Positions 55,130-63,587 of a stretch of DNA of 64,000 nucleotides are shown piece after piece (positions within the stretch are counted from its first letter, which is position 1; each line of letters begins with the position of its first letter). The notes under the pieces are model-generated. The model saw only the letters and a list, made by a program, of their open reading frames with translations, made no database searches and had not been told where the DNA came from. This DNA comes from Microvirga sp. TS319 (GTDB lineage Bacteria; Pseudomonadota; Alphaproteobacteria; Rhizobiales; Beijerinckiaceae): the NCBI RefSeq assembly GCF_041276405.1, contig NZ_JBGGGT010000002.1, positions 1,463,001 through 1,527,000 of the forward strand, written 5' to 3'. The translations under genes were made by a program, and so were the position numbers.

Positions 55130-55230
55130 ATGCCCTCCAACTATGATCGCATGATAGGAAATTTGTTGCGGTGCGGTAGATAGGTAAGGACAGGTGACCT
55201 ATGTCTGGAGGGCATAGACTAAAGTCTAAG
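55130..55230 (-). promoter_or_regulatory. Structured leader able to sequester the ribosome site of the 35-residue ORF
   Basis: In mRNA sense, ATGCCCTCCA (55215-55206) is the perfect 10-nt complement of TGGAGGGCAT (55139-55130), which contains the Shine-Dalgarno sequence. Inside, ATAGGT/ACCTAT (55202-55197, 55185-55180) makes a second helix. Alternatively CTATG/CATAG (55217-55213, 55203-55199) places CCCTCCAGA in a hairpin loop. The two states exclude each other. Confidence 0.5.
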
Positions 55231-55254
55231 GTAGTTTATTTTCCGTGACACGAC

Positions 55255-55352
55255 CCCGCGGGCCGCGCGAGCGAAAAGTGGATCGGTGTTCACGAATGTG
55301 GCTCTTCGGGTCCGCGCGCGACGATGCGCCCATTTAAGAAGGAAGCATCGGA
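55255..55352. repeat. Palindromic repeat, degenerate B with truncated A
   Basis: A B-type half (gcgagcgaaaagtggatc...gacgatgcgcc) is followed by the left arm only of module A (gaagcatcgga); the right arm is missing. Confidence 0.7.
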
Positions 55353-55490
55353 CAGACAGGCGGCCTGGCACGCCTGGGGTCTTGGCACGTCTGGGATCGA
55401 TCCCGCTCCCGTTGTCCTGGCTCTCCCGTCATGGCCGCACCTGTTGCAGCCATCCACGTCATGGGAACCCCGTGTGCCACGAAGACGTGG

Positions 55491-55513
55491 ATGCCCGGCT
55501 CAAGGCCGGGCAT
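55491..55513. repeat. Dispersed palindrome of the atgcccggc type
   Basis: ATGCCCGGC (55491-55499) and GCCGGGCAT (55505-55513) form a 9-bp hairpin, followed by GACG. This is the common dispersed palindrome of Rhizobiales intergenic regions. Confidence 0.65.
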
Positions 55514-55647
55514 GACGCTGGAGGGGTGACGGCTCGCCTCATCTCCGCATGTCACAGGCTGGCCGGGGCACCGTTTCATTAACCCTTTGTTAGTTCGTCG
55601 CGGTGTCTTTGCCGGCCGGGGGCTAAAACAAAGAACTAGGATTGCTT

Positions 55648-55908
55648 ATGACCTTCGGTAAAGTTGGCTTTGCTGCCGTTGTGGCGGCTGCGTTTATCGG
55701 CCTGAGCGGGACCGCCTTGCAGGCTGCTCCGTTCTCGCCCAACCCCGCTCTGACGACAGGCACCGGCGTCGTTCAGGTCCAGTATCGTCACGGCGATCGT
55801 CGCTTCGGTCCGCCGCGCCGCATCTGCAAGTGGGAGACGGTGACCAAGCGCGTCCGGGGAAGGATCGTCCGCGAGCGCGTTGAGCGCTGCAGGATCGTCC
55901 GCCGCTAA
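55648..55908 (+). CDS. Small secreted basic protein
   Basis: An 86-residue exported protein. The signal peptide is about residues 1-26 (VGFAAVVAAAFIGLSGTALQA). The mature part is arginine-rich with two cysteines (RRICKWETV, VERCRIVRR) and ends in RR. ATG 55648 is preferred over the in-frame TTG at 55642. A strong terminator follows. Function unknown. Confidence 0.65.
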   Translation: MTFGKVGFAAVVAAAFIGLSGTALQAAPFSPNPALTTGTGVVQVQYRHGDRRFGPPRRICKWETVTKRVRGRIVRERVERCRIVRR

Positions 55909-55911
55909 TTC

Positions 55912-55936
55912 AAAGGGCTCTTCGGAGCCCTTTTTC
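55912..55936 (+). terminator. Rho-independent terminator
   Basis: AAAGGGCTC (55912-55920), TTCG, GAGCCCTTT (55925-55933), then more T residues. It ends the 86-residue secreted protein's transcript. Confidence 0.9.
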
Positions 55937-56058
55937 TTTGGTGATCTTGGAAGACCGAGCCTCTTGGCCATGCTCTCTTCCACGTAGTGACGAGCGCCAA
56001 AGACAATGAAGGCAGGCCCTGAAGAAGGACGCGGGCACACCTGCTTGGAAACGCCAGC

Positions 56059-56175
56059 TAGAGCATCGGACGTGAAAAGTGGAATCCACTTTTGGGATCG
56101 ATCCGATGCTCCACTCCTTAGATGAGCGCATCGTTTGTGCGAAAAACCGGGTCCACTTTTTCGCACAATGCGCTA
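56059..56175. repeat. Palindromic repeat, A+B modules
   Basis: A complete A module (gagcatcggacg...cgatccgatgctc) is followed by a complete B module (gcgcatcgtttgtgcgaaaaacc...ttttttcgcacaatgcgc). The final CTA is the complement of the TAG stop of the membrane fusion protein gene. Confidence 0.88.
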
Positions 56176-57183
56176 GCGCACCCAACAATAACCGAAGGCA
56201 CAGCCGGAGATCGTCACTTTCTGCGAAACTGCAAAAGGATTGTTCTCATCGAGCGCAATACGCGCCAGGCGGGAGCGATCACGCGGGCGGAACATGTTCT
56301 GGAACTCCGCAGGAAGCGCATCGGCAACCGTGAGGATGGCATCGATGCGTCCTTTCGCCGAGTGTGCTCCACCTTTCACGTTCACCGCCATGCCTTCTGA
56401 AATGTTGAACAAATAGTCGTCAGGCAGATAGGCCAGGACATACGATCTGCCTCCGTTGATCTGCATCAGCTCGTCTCCGAATTTCACGATCTGGCCCGGG
56501 ATCGGCACTTTGGTGCCGACGATGCCCGGCATGCTTGCCCGCAGATAGCCGTTATCGTAGATGCCATTGAGCTTATCGATCGCCTCTCGAAATATCGTGC
56601 GCGATTGCTGGAGAAGGTTGAGCTCGTATTCGGTCGCCGACTTCTCGCTTTGCAACTGAGCGACCCGTTCCGCTGCCTGCAGGCTGTTACGCAACGCGTC
56701 GTCTTTCGAGAGGGATGATATGATGCCCCTGCCCGAAACGCTGTCGAACTGACTTGCGGTCATCCTCGTTTCGGATGCGGTGCGCTCCGCCAAGGGTGAC
56801 ACGGCTTCAAAGGCAGCAAGTTTCCCACGCAGCTGCCCCTCACGGATGGAAAGATCGCTGTTTCGCAACGCGAAGTTGGCAAGCTCCTGGACTATCTCAA
56901 AGGACTCCAGGCGCAGAAGCTGGGTTCCAGCCTCGACTTGCTCACCTTCCTTGACATAGACGTCCACCACCTTGCCGGCGTAGCTAGCCCCAACCGAGTA
57001 GCGGTCCTTCAGCACCGTGCCGTCGATCGACAGCACGAACATGCCGCCGATCAGGTAGTATGCGACCGAACCTAGGAAGAGAACCACAAGCGCAAGATAA
57101 GTCATTCGACCGAGCCTGCCGGAGGATGAGCGCTTCTGGGCATCGAGCACGTCGATGCGAGGTGGTTTGCGTAGGCGTTTCAC
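56173..57183 (-). CDS. HlyD-like membrane fusion protein of a polysaccharide synthase operon
   Basis: A 336-residue protein. A short basic N-terminus is followed by one TM helix (about 28-50), the first lipoyl-like half (VGASYAGKVVDVYVKEGEQVEAG), a coiled coil (about 100-205), the second half (ASMPGIVGTKVPIPGQIVKFG) and a beta-barrel region. The layout matches the periplasmic part of Alg44-type proteins, but there is no PilZ domain in front. It is third in the TackOD1-GT2-MFP operon, 13 bp after the GT2 gene. Its TAG stop is donated by a repeat. Confidence 0.85.
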   Translation of the reverse strand: MKRLRKPPRIDVLDAQKRSSSGRLGRMTYLALVVLFLGSVAYYLIGGMFVLSIDGTVLKDRYSVGASYAGKVVDVYVKEGEQVEAGTQLLRLESFEIVQELANFALRNSDLSIREGQLRGKLAAFEAVSPLAERTASETRMTASQFDSVSGRGIISSLSKDDALRNSLQAAERVAQLQSEKSATEYELNLLQQSRTIFREAIDKLNGIYDNGYLRASMPGIVGTKVPIPGQIVKFGDELMQINGGRSYVLAYLPDDYLFNISEGMAVNVKGGAHSAKGRIDAILTVADALPAEFQNMFRPRDRSRLARIALDENNPFAVSQKVTISGCAFGYCWVR

Positions 57184-57196
57184 TTGAATTTCCGTT

Positions 57197-58474
57197 CTAC
57201 CAAGGGCGTTGCGTGCGAACTTTCACGGGTGTGTAGTTGTCCCGGTGCGAGCCGGAAAACGCCAATTCATCGATGTAGGCGGCGAGCCTGACCGGCCGCA
57301 TGATGTAGGTCATGAACAGTGAGTAACCCGGCAGGAAGAGGAGATTTCGCAGGAAGACCGGGCGGCCCGTACACCAGGCTGAAGCCGCGAGGACGAGGAT
57401 GTCGATCGCGAGAAGGCCGATTTGCATCGCTATCAGAATGGCGGGCGTGAAGGAACCATACTGCAGGAAAAGCAAGACAAGATAGGCCGGGAGGATGAAG
57501 GCACCAACGACATTGAACAGGCCAAAATCCCATTGATGGATAGCTTCGCTCAGCCGGAAGGCGGGAGAGAAGGGATTCATCAGCTTCGCGTGCTTGCGAT
57601 AGCGGATCCAGATCGCATCGCGTTCCCAACGCAGTCGCTGGCGAATATATTGGTACAGGGTGCTCGGAACATCGGTGTAGCAAATGGCGTCGTGCGCATA
57701 CGCGATACGCCAGCCCTTGAGCCGTAGCCGGATGGTCGTGTCGAGATCCTCGCCGCCGCCAACGTCAAATCCACCGATGTCATCAAGCGCCTTGCGTCGG
57801 AAAGCCCCGAACGCTCCCGAGGCGCAGACAACCTGGTCGAGGGCGCTCGCGATACGCTTACCCACGGAGATGGATTGCAGATACTCGATCTCCTGAAACT
57901 GAGTCACGACGCTCGCGGAGCTGTTTCGAGGAGCGATATCGCCACAGACGGCACCGACGCGCGGATCGACCAGCGGCTCGATGAGACGCTCGATGGCGTA
58001 GCGGTCGAAGGAGCAGTCACAATCCACGTTGACGATGATCTCGCCGGTTGCGATGGCGCATGCAAGATTGATGCCGCTGGACTTGCCGCCCCTGAGATCG
58101 GTTGAAAGGACGTGATGCGCGAGGCCCCGTTTGACAAGGCCGCGGGCCATGTCTCTCATGCGGTCGGTCGATCCATCGCTCACGATGACGATCTCGAAGC
58201 CGGATATCGACTGTTCATGCAAAGAGCGCACGCAGGCCTCGAGCGCACTTTCCTCGTTATGGCCGACCAGGATTACGCTGATGCTGGGTTGATCCATGGC
58301 TGGAGCTGCCGTGGGAGTGGCATCCATGCCCGGCGAGCGCATCGTGAACCCGGCCACCACGAACGGCATGATATAGCGAGGAAATTCGAAGATCAGGGTG
58401 TACCAGAAGACCGACAGGACGCTGAGGGTCGTCTGGCTCAGCAGGAAGGCAAAACCGACCTCAAGCGTGTTCAC
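57197..58474 (-). CDS. Processive family-2 glycosyltransferase (synthase type)
   Basis: A 425-residue membrane GT2. An N-terminal hydrophobic region (about 7-40) precedes the catalytic domain with VSDGSTD, NVDCDCSFD (DxD), GGGEDLD and the processivity motif QRLRW. Three or more C-terminal TM helices follow (about 305-400). This is the layout of cellulose, hyaluronan, NodC and Alg8 synthases, which polymerise and export a polysaccharide through one protein. The sugar is unknown. The start overlaps the TackOD1 stop by 4 bp. Confidence 0.9.
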   Translation of the reverse strand: MNTLEVGFAFLLSQTTLSVLSVFWYTLIFEFPRYIMPFVVAGFTMRSPGMDATPTAAPAMDQPSISVILVGHNEESALEACVRSLHEQSISGFEIVIVSDGSTDRMRDMARGLVKRGLAHHVLSTDLRGGKSSGINLACAIATGEIIVNVDCDCSFDRYAIERLIEPLVDPRVGAVCGDIAPRNSSASVVTQFQEIEYLQSISVGKRIASALDQVVCASGAFGAFRRKALDDIGGFDVGGGEDLDTTIRLRLKGWRIAYAHDAICYTDVPSTLYQYIRQRLRWERDAIWIRYRKHAKLMNPFSPAFRLSEAIHQWDFGLFNVVGAFILPAYLVLLFLQYGSFTPAILIAMQIGLLAIDILVLAASAWCTGRPVFLRNLLFLPGYSLFMTYIMRPVRLAAYIDELAFSGSHRDNYTPVKVRTQRPW

Positions 58475-59826
58475 GGTGTTGCTCGTCCGAGACGTTGGGA
58501 TATCGTCAGTCGCACCTCGAGCTTATGCCGGAGGAGATCTTCGCTGCGTGCAATGATGGTACGGAGTTCCCGTTCGATCTCGGGGTCAAAGCGCTCCACC
58601 AAGACGTAGGATACGTCCTCGCCAACATGCAATGAACCTACGCTTGCGAGCTGGTTGCGGAGGTCCTCCAGAAGCAGGTCGCGCGACTTTTCGAAGATGG
58701 TGCGCCCCTGACTGGCGATGAGCTCGTCCTTTCTCGCAAATCTGACCTCGGCAACGGCAGCCTGAGCGTCCGCCATTCCATGAATTCTTGCGATCTCGCG
58801 TTGGAGCGAAATGGGCATCGACGCGGCGGGCGCAGAGGTGACACCTTCAAGGAACGCTGTGCTCGCATCGGTCAAAGAGTAGCTATGAAGATCGACCCGC
58901 TCGGCCCCCTCGCCATCCATACGAGAATTGCAGTCGAGGCAAATGAATCCGACTTCCAGTTCCGAGGAGGTTGCATCGCACGTGTTGCAGATAAAGGCGT
59001 CGCCGGGGCGGTCATAATCCTTACCGTAATTGCGCAATTGGCGCCTGCACTTCGGGCAGAGCAGTGCTGTCCCCTGGCGGAACTCGCCTTCGGGCAGCAG
59101 CGCTGCACAGTGAAAGTGATGGATAAGCGACGTCTCGCGTAGATCTGCGGAACGGCAGGACGGACATTCTTCCCGGACACTCAAGCGGCGTGAGCGGCAG
59201 GTCCGGCATTCATGGAGCCGATCAAAGAAAGTTTTCTTAAGGAGGCCCCGAAGGGCCAGTCTCTCTGCGATCGGTATGATGTGGCTCGCAGAAGGGAAGC
59301 CAGGATAACAAATGGCCTCTGGGGTGAGTGGATATCGCATGCCGCGCAACTGGCGACCCGAGACATACATATGCGCCAAAATCTGCAAGTCAGGGTCGAC
59401 GGTATGGCGGTACTGGGGTGCGAGTGCTTCACGCCCCTGGCGGAACTTGATGATACGCCGAGCCGTTTCGGCCCAAGTGCGGGCTTCCATGAGGTCGAAA
59501 TGCGCGTCGGCAAAGTCTCCGGCTCGACCTCCGAGATCGATCATCGGGACCTGAAGCCCACCGACGAAATCGCGGATGTTGTGCAAGGGCGCGGAGCGCC
59601 GTTCATCGGAGAACAGGATCGCATCGATGTCGTCATCGTCTGCGGGCTCGAAGAGGAGGCTGAAAATTTCATCGAGATAGACCGGCACACGCGGAAACCA
59701 GCGTGCCCGCAGCTTCCAGGTAATTCCGGCGTCACGCCAAGCGGCAAGAATTTGGCCGGCGAGTTGCTCAGGTGAAGAAACGGCCCCGCTCATGGATAAG
59801 GCTGATCTGGCAAGCAGTGATGTCAT
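58471..59826 (-). CDS. TackOD1 domain-containing metal-binding protein
   Basis: A protein of about 451 residues. The centre holds zinc-ribbon cysteines: CRTC (207-210), CPSC (221-224), CPKC (257-260), CNTC (280-283) and CLDC (296-299), with SLIHHFHC and RNYGKDYDRPGDAFIC between them. That pattern is the TackOD1 (thaumarchaeal output domain 1) signature. About 190 residues before it resemble an unrecognised receiver-like domain (DDIDAILFSDER, MIDLGG); the C-terminal 120 are helical and may oligomerise. It is first in the operon and overlaps the GT2 gene. The start is uncertain; ATG 59793 is the alternative. Confidence 0.75.
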   Translation of the reverse strand: MTSLLARSALSMSGAVSSPEQLAGQILAAWRDAGITWKLRARWFPRVPVYLDEIFSLLFEPADDDDIDAILFSDERRSAPLHNIRDFVGGLQVPMIDLGGRAGDFADAHFDLMEARTWAETARRIIKFRQGREALAPQYRHTVDPDLQILAHMYVSGRQLRGMRYPLTPEAICYPGFPSASHIIPIAERLALRGLLKKTFFDRLHECRTCRSRRLSVREECPSCRSADLRETSLIHHFHCAALLPEGEFRQGTALLCPKCRRQLRNYGKDYDRPGDAFICNTCDATSSELEVGFICLDCNSRMDGEGAERVDLHSYSLTDASTAFLEGVTSAPAASMPISLQREIARIHGMADAQAAVAEVRFARKDELIASQGRTIFEKSRDLLLEDLRNQLASVGSLHVGEDVSYVLVERFDPEIERELRTIIARSEDLLRHKLEVRLTISQRLGRATP

Positions 59827-60220
59827 AATGTCCGTCGAATATTTCTCTACGGCCGTTGCCAGCCAAGTGTGCTGCTCGGCTCCCAGCTTTGAGCGCAATG
59901 CCCTACGCGGCAGAGATGAATGGGAAAAATGCGGCTTATCGATGCGGTCTGTTGAGGCGGCGAAGCTTGCGGTGCGCGAGCTCGAGGATGAGCTGACCGT
60001 CTATCAAGAGAAGCGTGGCGATTTTAAGAACTTGCGCCGAATGCACCGACCCTTGGGCGCGACCAACCAACGAGAGGCTGCCTCCGTTCGAACGTCGACA
60101 TGAATGCCCAGTCTGGGGGAGCGGGCCGTTTGGGAGCGTTCGTCGATACAGCGTGGTCCGCGCTCCTCGTCGATGGGTGCGACCGCCAATGGTGCAGCAT
60201 TCATCGCTGAACAGCAGCTC
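59827..60220. other. Region upstream of the TackOD1 operon
   Basis: It should carry the operon's promoter on the minus strand. No clear -35/-10 pair, operator or strong hairpin stands out. A short plus-strand ORF at 59942-60103 is not supported as a gene. Confidence 0.35.
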
Positions 60221-60332
60221 CAGCATTGGACGCGAAATCGACCCCACATCCGATGCAATCAGTCCATGTTTTCGAGTATTCTTTCCCGCAAAACCGGGTC
60301 CCGCTTCGCGCGTCCGATGCTCTCGCATAGGT
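60221..60332. repeat. Palindromic repeat, diverged A-type
   Basis: cagcattggacgcg...cacatccgatgcaatcagtcc, then cgagtattctttcccgcaaaaccggg...cgcgtccgatgctctc. The second half matches the units near 45500; the first is more diverged. Confidence 0.75.
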
Positions 60333-60379
60333 TCAGATATTCGGCCCATCGTGCCGAGTCATGACACGCTCAGGTCAAC

Positions 60380-60425
60380 TGGGCATCAGTTTCAGTTGGA
60401 CATTTCAGGGCCAGTCTGACGGACG
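60380..60425. mobile_element. Possible IS21-like terminus remnant
   Basis: The string ggcatcagtttcagttggac followed by atttcagggccagtctga resembles the multiple-repeat ends of IS21-group elements. No istA or istB gene is present, so at most this is a solo end. Confidence 0.25.
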
Positions 60426-60611
60426 TTAGGGATGTGGCGTATGCCCGATCGCGCAGGCTGTCGAACCCGCAAGAGTACCTGCAAGAGCATGAGTGGCTCC
60501 AACGATCTCTTTTGCAGAGCAAGCCCTGTGCGGGGCAGTGTCATCCGTGTGGCAGGGCCGCAGGGTTTATGACAATTCCATAAAAATGTTTTGATTTCTA
60601 ACGACTTAGAG

Positions 60612-60685
60612 TGGCTGGGGGACCTGGATTCGAACCAAGACTAACGGAGTCAGAGTCCGCTGTTCTACCATTAAACTATCCCCCA
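60612..60685 (-). tRNA. tRNA-Gln (anticodon CUG)
   Basis: Read on the minus strand: acceptor TGGGGGA pairs with TCCCCCA; D-arm GTTTAATGGTAGAAC; anticodon arm GCGGA-CTCTGAC-TCCGT giving anticodon CTG; T-arm with GGTTCGAATCC; discriminator G and an encoded CCA at 60612-60614. The total is 74 nt with CCA. All helices close, so the gene looks functional. Confidence 0.95.
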
Positions 60686-60863
60686 CCAAACTCTTTGAAA
60701 TCATTCGCCTTTTTTGGACTGTTTTCAATCCGGGGCGAAAGTTTTTCAATCAGCGTCGTGGACGAGGGTCAGATAGGCTGCTTTTTCTGGGGCGTCAACC
60801 CCATTCGACGGCTTTCTGACATCTGAATGACGGAGCCTCGAAGCTTGGCGCTTGCGAGGGAGC

Positions 60864-61424
60864 TCAGTCGTCCAGCGCACCGCTCTCCGGCGGTGCATCA
60901 AGGCCCGAATCGGAGCGGTATGCGGCCTCGTCCTCCGCCGCTTCCGCGGCTGCCAGGATTCGCTCGTAGCGGTCGAGGGCTCCCTGCAGGATGTAGGCGG
61001 CCGCCATCTTGTCCACCGCGTCGGCGCGTTTCGCGCGGGAGGTATCCGCATCCAGGAGCGTGCGGGTGACCACCATGGTGGACATGCGCTCGTCCCAGAA
61101 CAGCACCGGCAGAGGCAGAAGGGGCTTCAGGTTGCGCACGAAGGCGCGGGTCGCCTGGGAGCGAGGGCCTTCGGAGCCGTCCATGTTGAGGGGCAGACCG
61201 AACACGAATCCGCCGACCTCGTAGCGCTCCGTCAGGGCCTTGATCTGCTGCACGTCAGGCGTGAACTTGATCCGCTTGAGAGTCTCGAGCGGCGTCGCGA
61301 TCCGCCTCTCCACATCCGAGAGGGCCAAGCCGATGGTCTTGGTGCCGAGATCGACGCCCATGAGGCGCGCCCGGGGGCTCAACGCGTCCATGAAGGCGGT
61401 CAGCTCGTCGTCCTTCGAGATCAT
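60864..61424 (-). CDS. yqgF: YqgF/RuvX-family nuclease
   Basis: A 186-residue RNase H-fold protein. [16 protein letters not shown] holds the first catalytic aspartate, [13 protein letters not shown] the glutamate-side motif, and [15 protein letters not shown] the ERxST signature; the final [11 protein letters not shown] supplies the last acid. The family trims 16S rRNA 5' ends and was earlier called a Holliday-junction resolvase. ATG 61424 ([11 protein letters not shown]) is chosen over upstream codons that run into a repeat. Confidence 0.9.
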   Translation of the reverse strand: MISKDDELTAFMDALSPRARLMGVDLGTKTIGLALSDVERRIATPLETLKRIKFTPDVQQIKALTERYEVGGFVFGLPLNMDGSEGPRSQATRAFVRNLKPLLPLPVLFWDERMSTMVVTRTLLDADTSRAKRADAVDKMAAAYILQGALDRYERILAAAEAAEDEAAYRSDSGLDAPPESGALDD

Positions 61425-61495
61425 GGGCGCCTCCTCGCGTCGCTGGTTCGAGCCAGCCAGTATAGAGGAAGTCGGGCGGCGTCGAGATGGGGCCA

Positions 61496-61596
61496 AGAGC
61501 ATCGGGCGCGAAAGTGGGAAACGGCTTTGCGTGAAAAGATGCTCAAGACCATAGACTGACCGCATCGGATGTGGGTTCGATCTCTGTCCGATGCTG
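61496..61596. repeat. Palindromic repeat, A-type
   Basis: agagcatcgggcgcgaaagtggg...gcgtgaaaagatgctcaagaccatagactg, then gcatcggatgtgg...ctgtccgatgctga. It fills the gap between yqgF and the ABC ATPase gene. Confidence 0.8.
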
Positions 61597-61613
61597 ACGT
61601 CGGGGTCCCGCGC

Positions 61614-62747
61614 TCAGGCGGCCCTACTGCCGAGCTTCGGAGACGGGGGAGGGCTCATGCCCGCGGCCAGGGACGGCAGGGCCTCGCCCGATTCCCTGAA
61701 GAGGTGGCAGGATTCCGGGGCGAACGCGAGAGAGACCTCCTGGCCTGCCGCGTGGCGCGCGTCGCCGGGCTCGCGAACCGTGAGGGGGCGCTCCAGGCCC
61801 GCATCCACATAGATCAGATGATTCTCGCCCAGCTCCTCCACCAGCGCGATGCGGCCGGCGAGGGCGCCCTGGCCCGCGATCCTCACATGGTCCGGGCGGA
61901 TTCCGAGGGTGACGGGCTCGCCCGCCCGCAACGTGTCGCCCGGGACGGGGACGGCGATCGTGCTTCCGGCCGGGAGCTGCACCTCCACGCCATCCTGGCC
62001 GAGCCGCGAGATCCGGCCCGGAATGAAGTTCATCTGCGGCGAACCGAGGAAACCCGCGACGAAGAGATTGGCCGGGCGGTGATAGAGTTCGAGCGGCGTG
62101 CCCACCTGCTCGATGCGCCCTGCGTTGAGCACCACGATCCTGTCCGCGAGCGTCATCGCCTCGACCTGATCGTGGGTGACGTAGATCATCGTGGCGCGGG
62201 TGTCCGCGTGCAGTTTCGCGATCTCGATGCGGGTCTGCACGCGAAGCGCCGCGTCGAGGTTCGACAGCGGCTCGTCGAAGAGAAACACTTTCGGGTCGCG
62301 CACGATGGCGCGACCGATGGCGACGCGCTGGCGCTGGCCGCCGGAGAGCTGGCGCGGCTTGCGGTCGAGCAGGTTCTCGATCTGCAGCATGCGCGCGGCC
62401 TCGCGCACTTTCGCGTCGATCTCGGGCTTCGAGGATTTCGCAAGCTCCAGCCCGAAGGCCATGTTGTCGTAGACGTTCATATGCGGATAGAGCGCATAGG
62501 ACTGGAACACCATGGCGATGCCGCGCTTGGCGGGAGCCAGATCGTTCACGCGCTCCGAGCCGATGTAGAGATCGCCGGACGTGATGTCCTCGAGGCCCGC
62601 GATCAGGCGCAAGAGGGTCGACTTTCCGCAGCCCGAGGGACCGACGAAGACGATGAACTCGCCGTCCCCGATCTCGAGATCGACGCCGTGGATCACACGG
62701 GCCCTGCCGAAGGATTTCCGGATATTCCTGAGAGCGACATCAGCCAT
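61614..62747 (-). CDS. Sugar-type ABC transporter ATP-binding protein (UgpC/MalK family)
   Basis: A 377-residue ATPase. Walker A is GPSGCGKST, the signature is LSGGQRQRVAIGRA and Walker B is VFLFDEPLSNLDA. The C-terminal TOBE/OB regulatory region spans about 235-360, as in UgpC and MalK. It powers the two MalF/MalG-type permeases just upstream on the same strand. The sugar or polyol imported is not evident. Confidence 0.92.
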   Translation of the reverse strand: MADVALRNIRKSFGRARVIHGVDLEIGDGEFIVFVGPSGCGKSTLLRLIAGLEDITSGDLYIGSERVNDLAPAKRGIAMVFQSYALYPHMNVYDNMAFGLELAKSSKPEIDAKVREAARMLQIENLLDRKPRQLSGGQRQRVAIGRAIVRDPKVFLFDEPLSNLDAALRVQTRIEIAKLHADTRATMIYVTHDQVEAMTLADRIVVLNAGRIEQVGTPLELYHRPANLFVAGFLGSPQMNFIPGRISRLGQDGVEVQLPAGSTIAVPVPGDTLRAGEPVTLGIRPDHVRIAGQGALAGRIALVEELGENHLIYVDAGLERPLTVREPGDARHAAGQEVSLAFAPESCHLFRESGEALPSLAAGMSPPPSPKLGSRAA

Positions 62748-62762
62748 CTGACAGTCCTTAAG

Positions 62763-63587
62763 CTATCCCTTGACGGCGCCCGCCGTGAGCCCGGCCACGA
62801 TCTTGCGCTGAAAGGCGAGCACCAGGGCGATGATGGGCAGCGTCACGATCACCGAGGCTGCCATGATGGTGCCCCAGGGCAGTTCGTAGGCGGTCGAGCC
62901 GCTCATGAGCGCGATGGCGGGCGGCACCGTGCGCCGCTCGTTCGTCAGGGTGAAGGTGAGGGCGAAGAGGAACTCGTTCCACGACACGATGAAGGCGAGA
63001 AGGCCCGTGGTGACGGCGGCCGGCATCATGAGCGGCAGAAAGACCCGGCGCACCACGATCCAGGGCGTCGCGCCGTCGACGAAGGCCGCCTCCTCGATCT
63101 CCTTCGGCAGCTCGCGCATGAAGGTGGTGAGCACCCAGATCGTGAAGGGCAGGGTGAGCATGAGATTGGCCAGAATCAGGCCGGGCAGGGTGTTGTAGAG
63201 GCCCAAGGTCCGGATCAGCTCGAACATGCCCGACAGAACCGCCACCTGCGGGAACATGGAAACCGCCAGGATGGTCATGAGCAGGAGCGAGCGGCCCCGG
63301 AAGCGGATGCGCCCGAAGGCATAGGCCGCCGTGAGGCCGAGCGCGAGCGACAGGGCCACCACGGAGGCCGCCACGATGACGGAGTTGGCGATGTTCTTGC
63401 CGAAGGGCTGGCGTGCGAACACGGCGACGTAGTTGGAGACATCCAGCCGCTCCGGAAGATACGCCACGGAGAACAGTTCGGTCCCCGAGCGGAAGGACGA
63501 GATCACCGCGTAGTAGAACGGGAAGATCGAGAACAGGCCGATGGCGATCACAAGCAGCCAGAACCCGATGCGTGCGAGAAGCCTCAT
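62763..63587 (-). CDS. Carbohydrate ABC permease, MalG type
   Basis: A 274-residue permease with six TM helices. The EAA loop is EIEEAAFVDGATPWIVVRRV, the coupling motif to the ATPase. ATG 63587 overlaps the end of the upstream permease gene (ATGA), and 15 bp separate it from the ATPase gene. Confidence 0.92.
   Translation of the reverse strand: MRLLARIGFWLLVIAIGLFSIFPFYYAVISSFRSGTELFSVAYLPERLDVSNYVAVFARQPFGKNIANSVIVAASVVALSLALGLTAAYAFGRIRFRGRSLLLMTILAVSMFPQVAVLSGMFELIRTLGLYNTLPGLILANLMLTLPFTIWVLTTFMRELPKEIEEAAFVDGATPWIVVRRVFLPLMMPAAVTTGLLAFIVSWNEFLFALTFTLTNERRTVPPAIALMSGSTAYELPWGTIMAASVIVTLPIIALVLAFQRKIVAGLTAGAVKG

Noticed and set aside
55579..55593. CtrA-like TTAA-N7-TTAG upstream of the 86-residue secreted protein
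   Set aside because: One mismatch in the second half and no link to the cell cycle; too weak to call.
59942..60103. Short plus-strand ORF opening MRSVEAAKLAVRELEDEL
   Set aside because: The peptide looks helical and plausible, but there is no ribosome site, no recognised homologue, and it lies upstream of a minus-strand operon. It may be a gene remnant.
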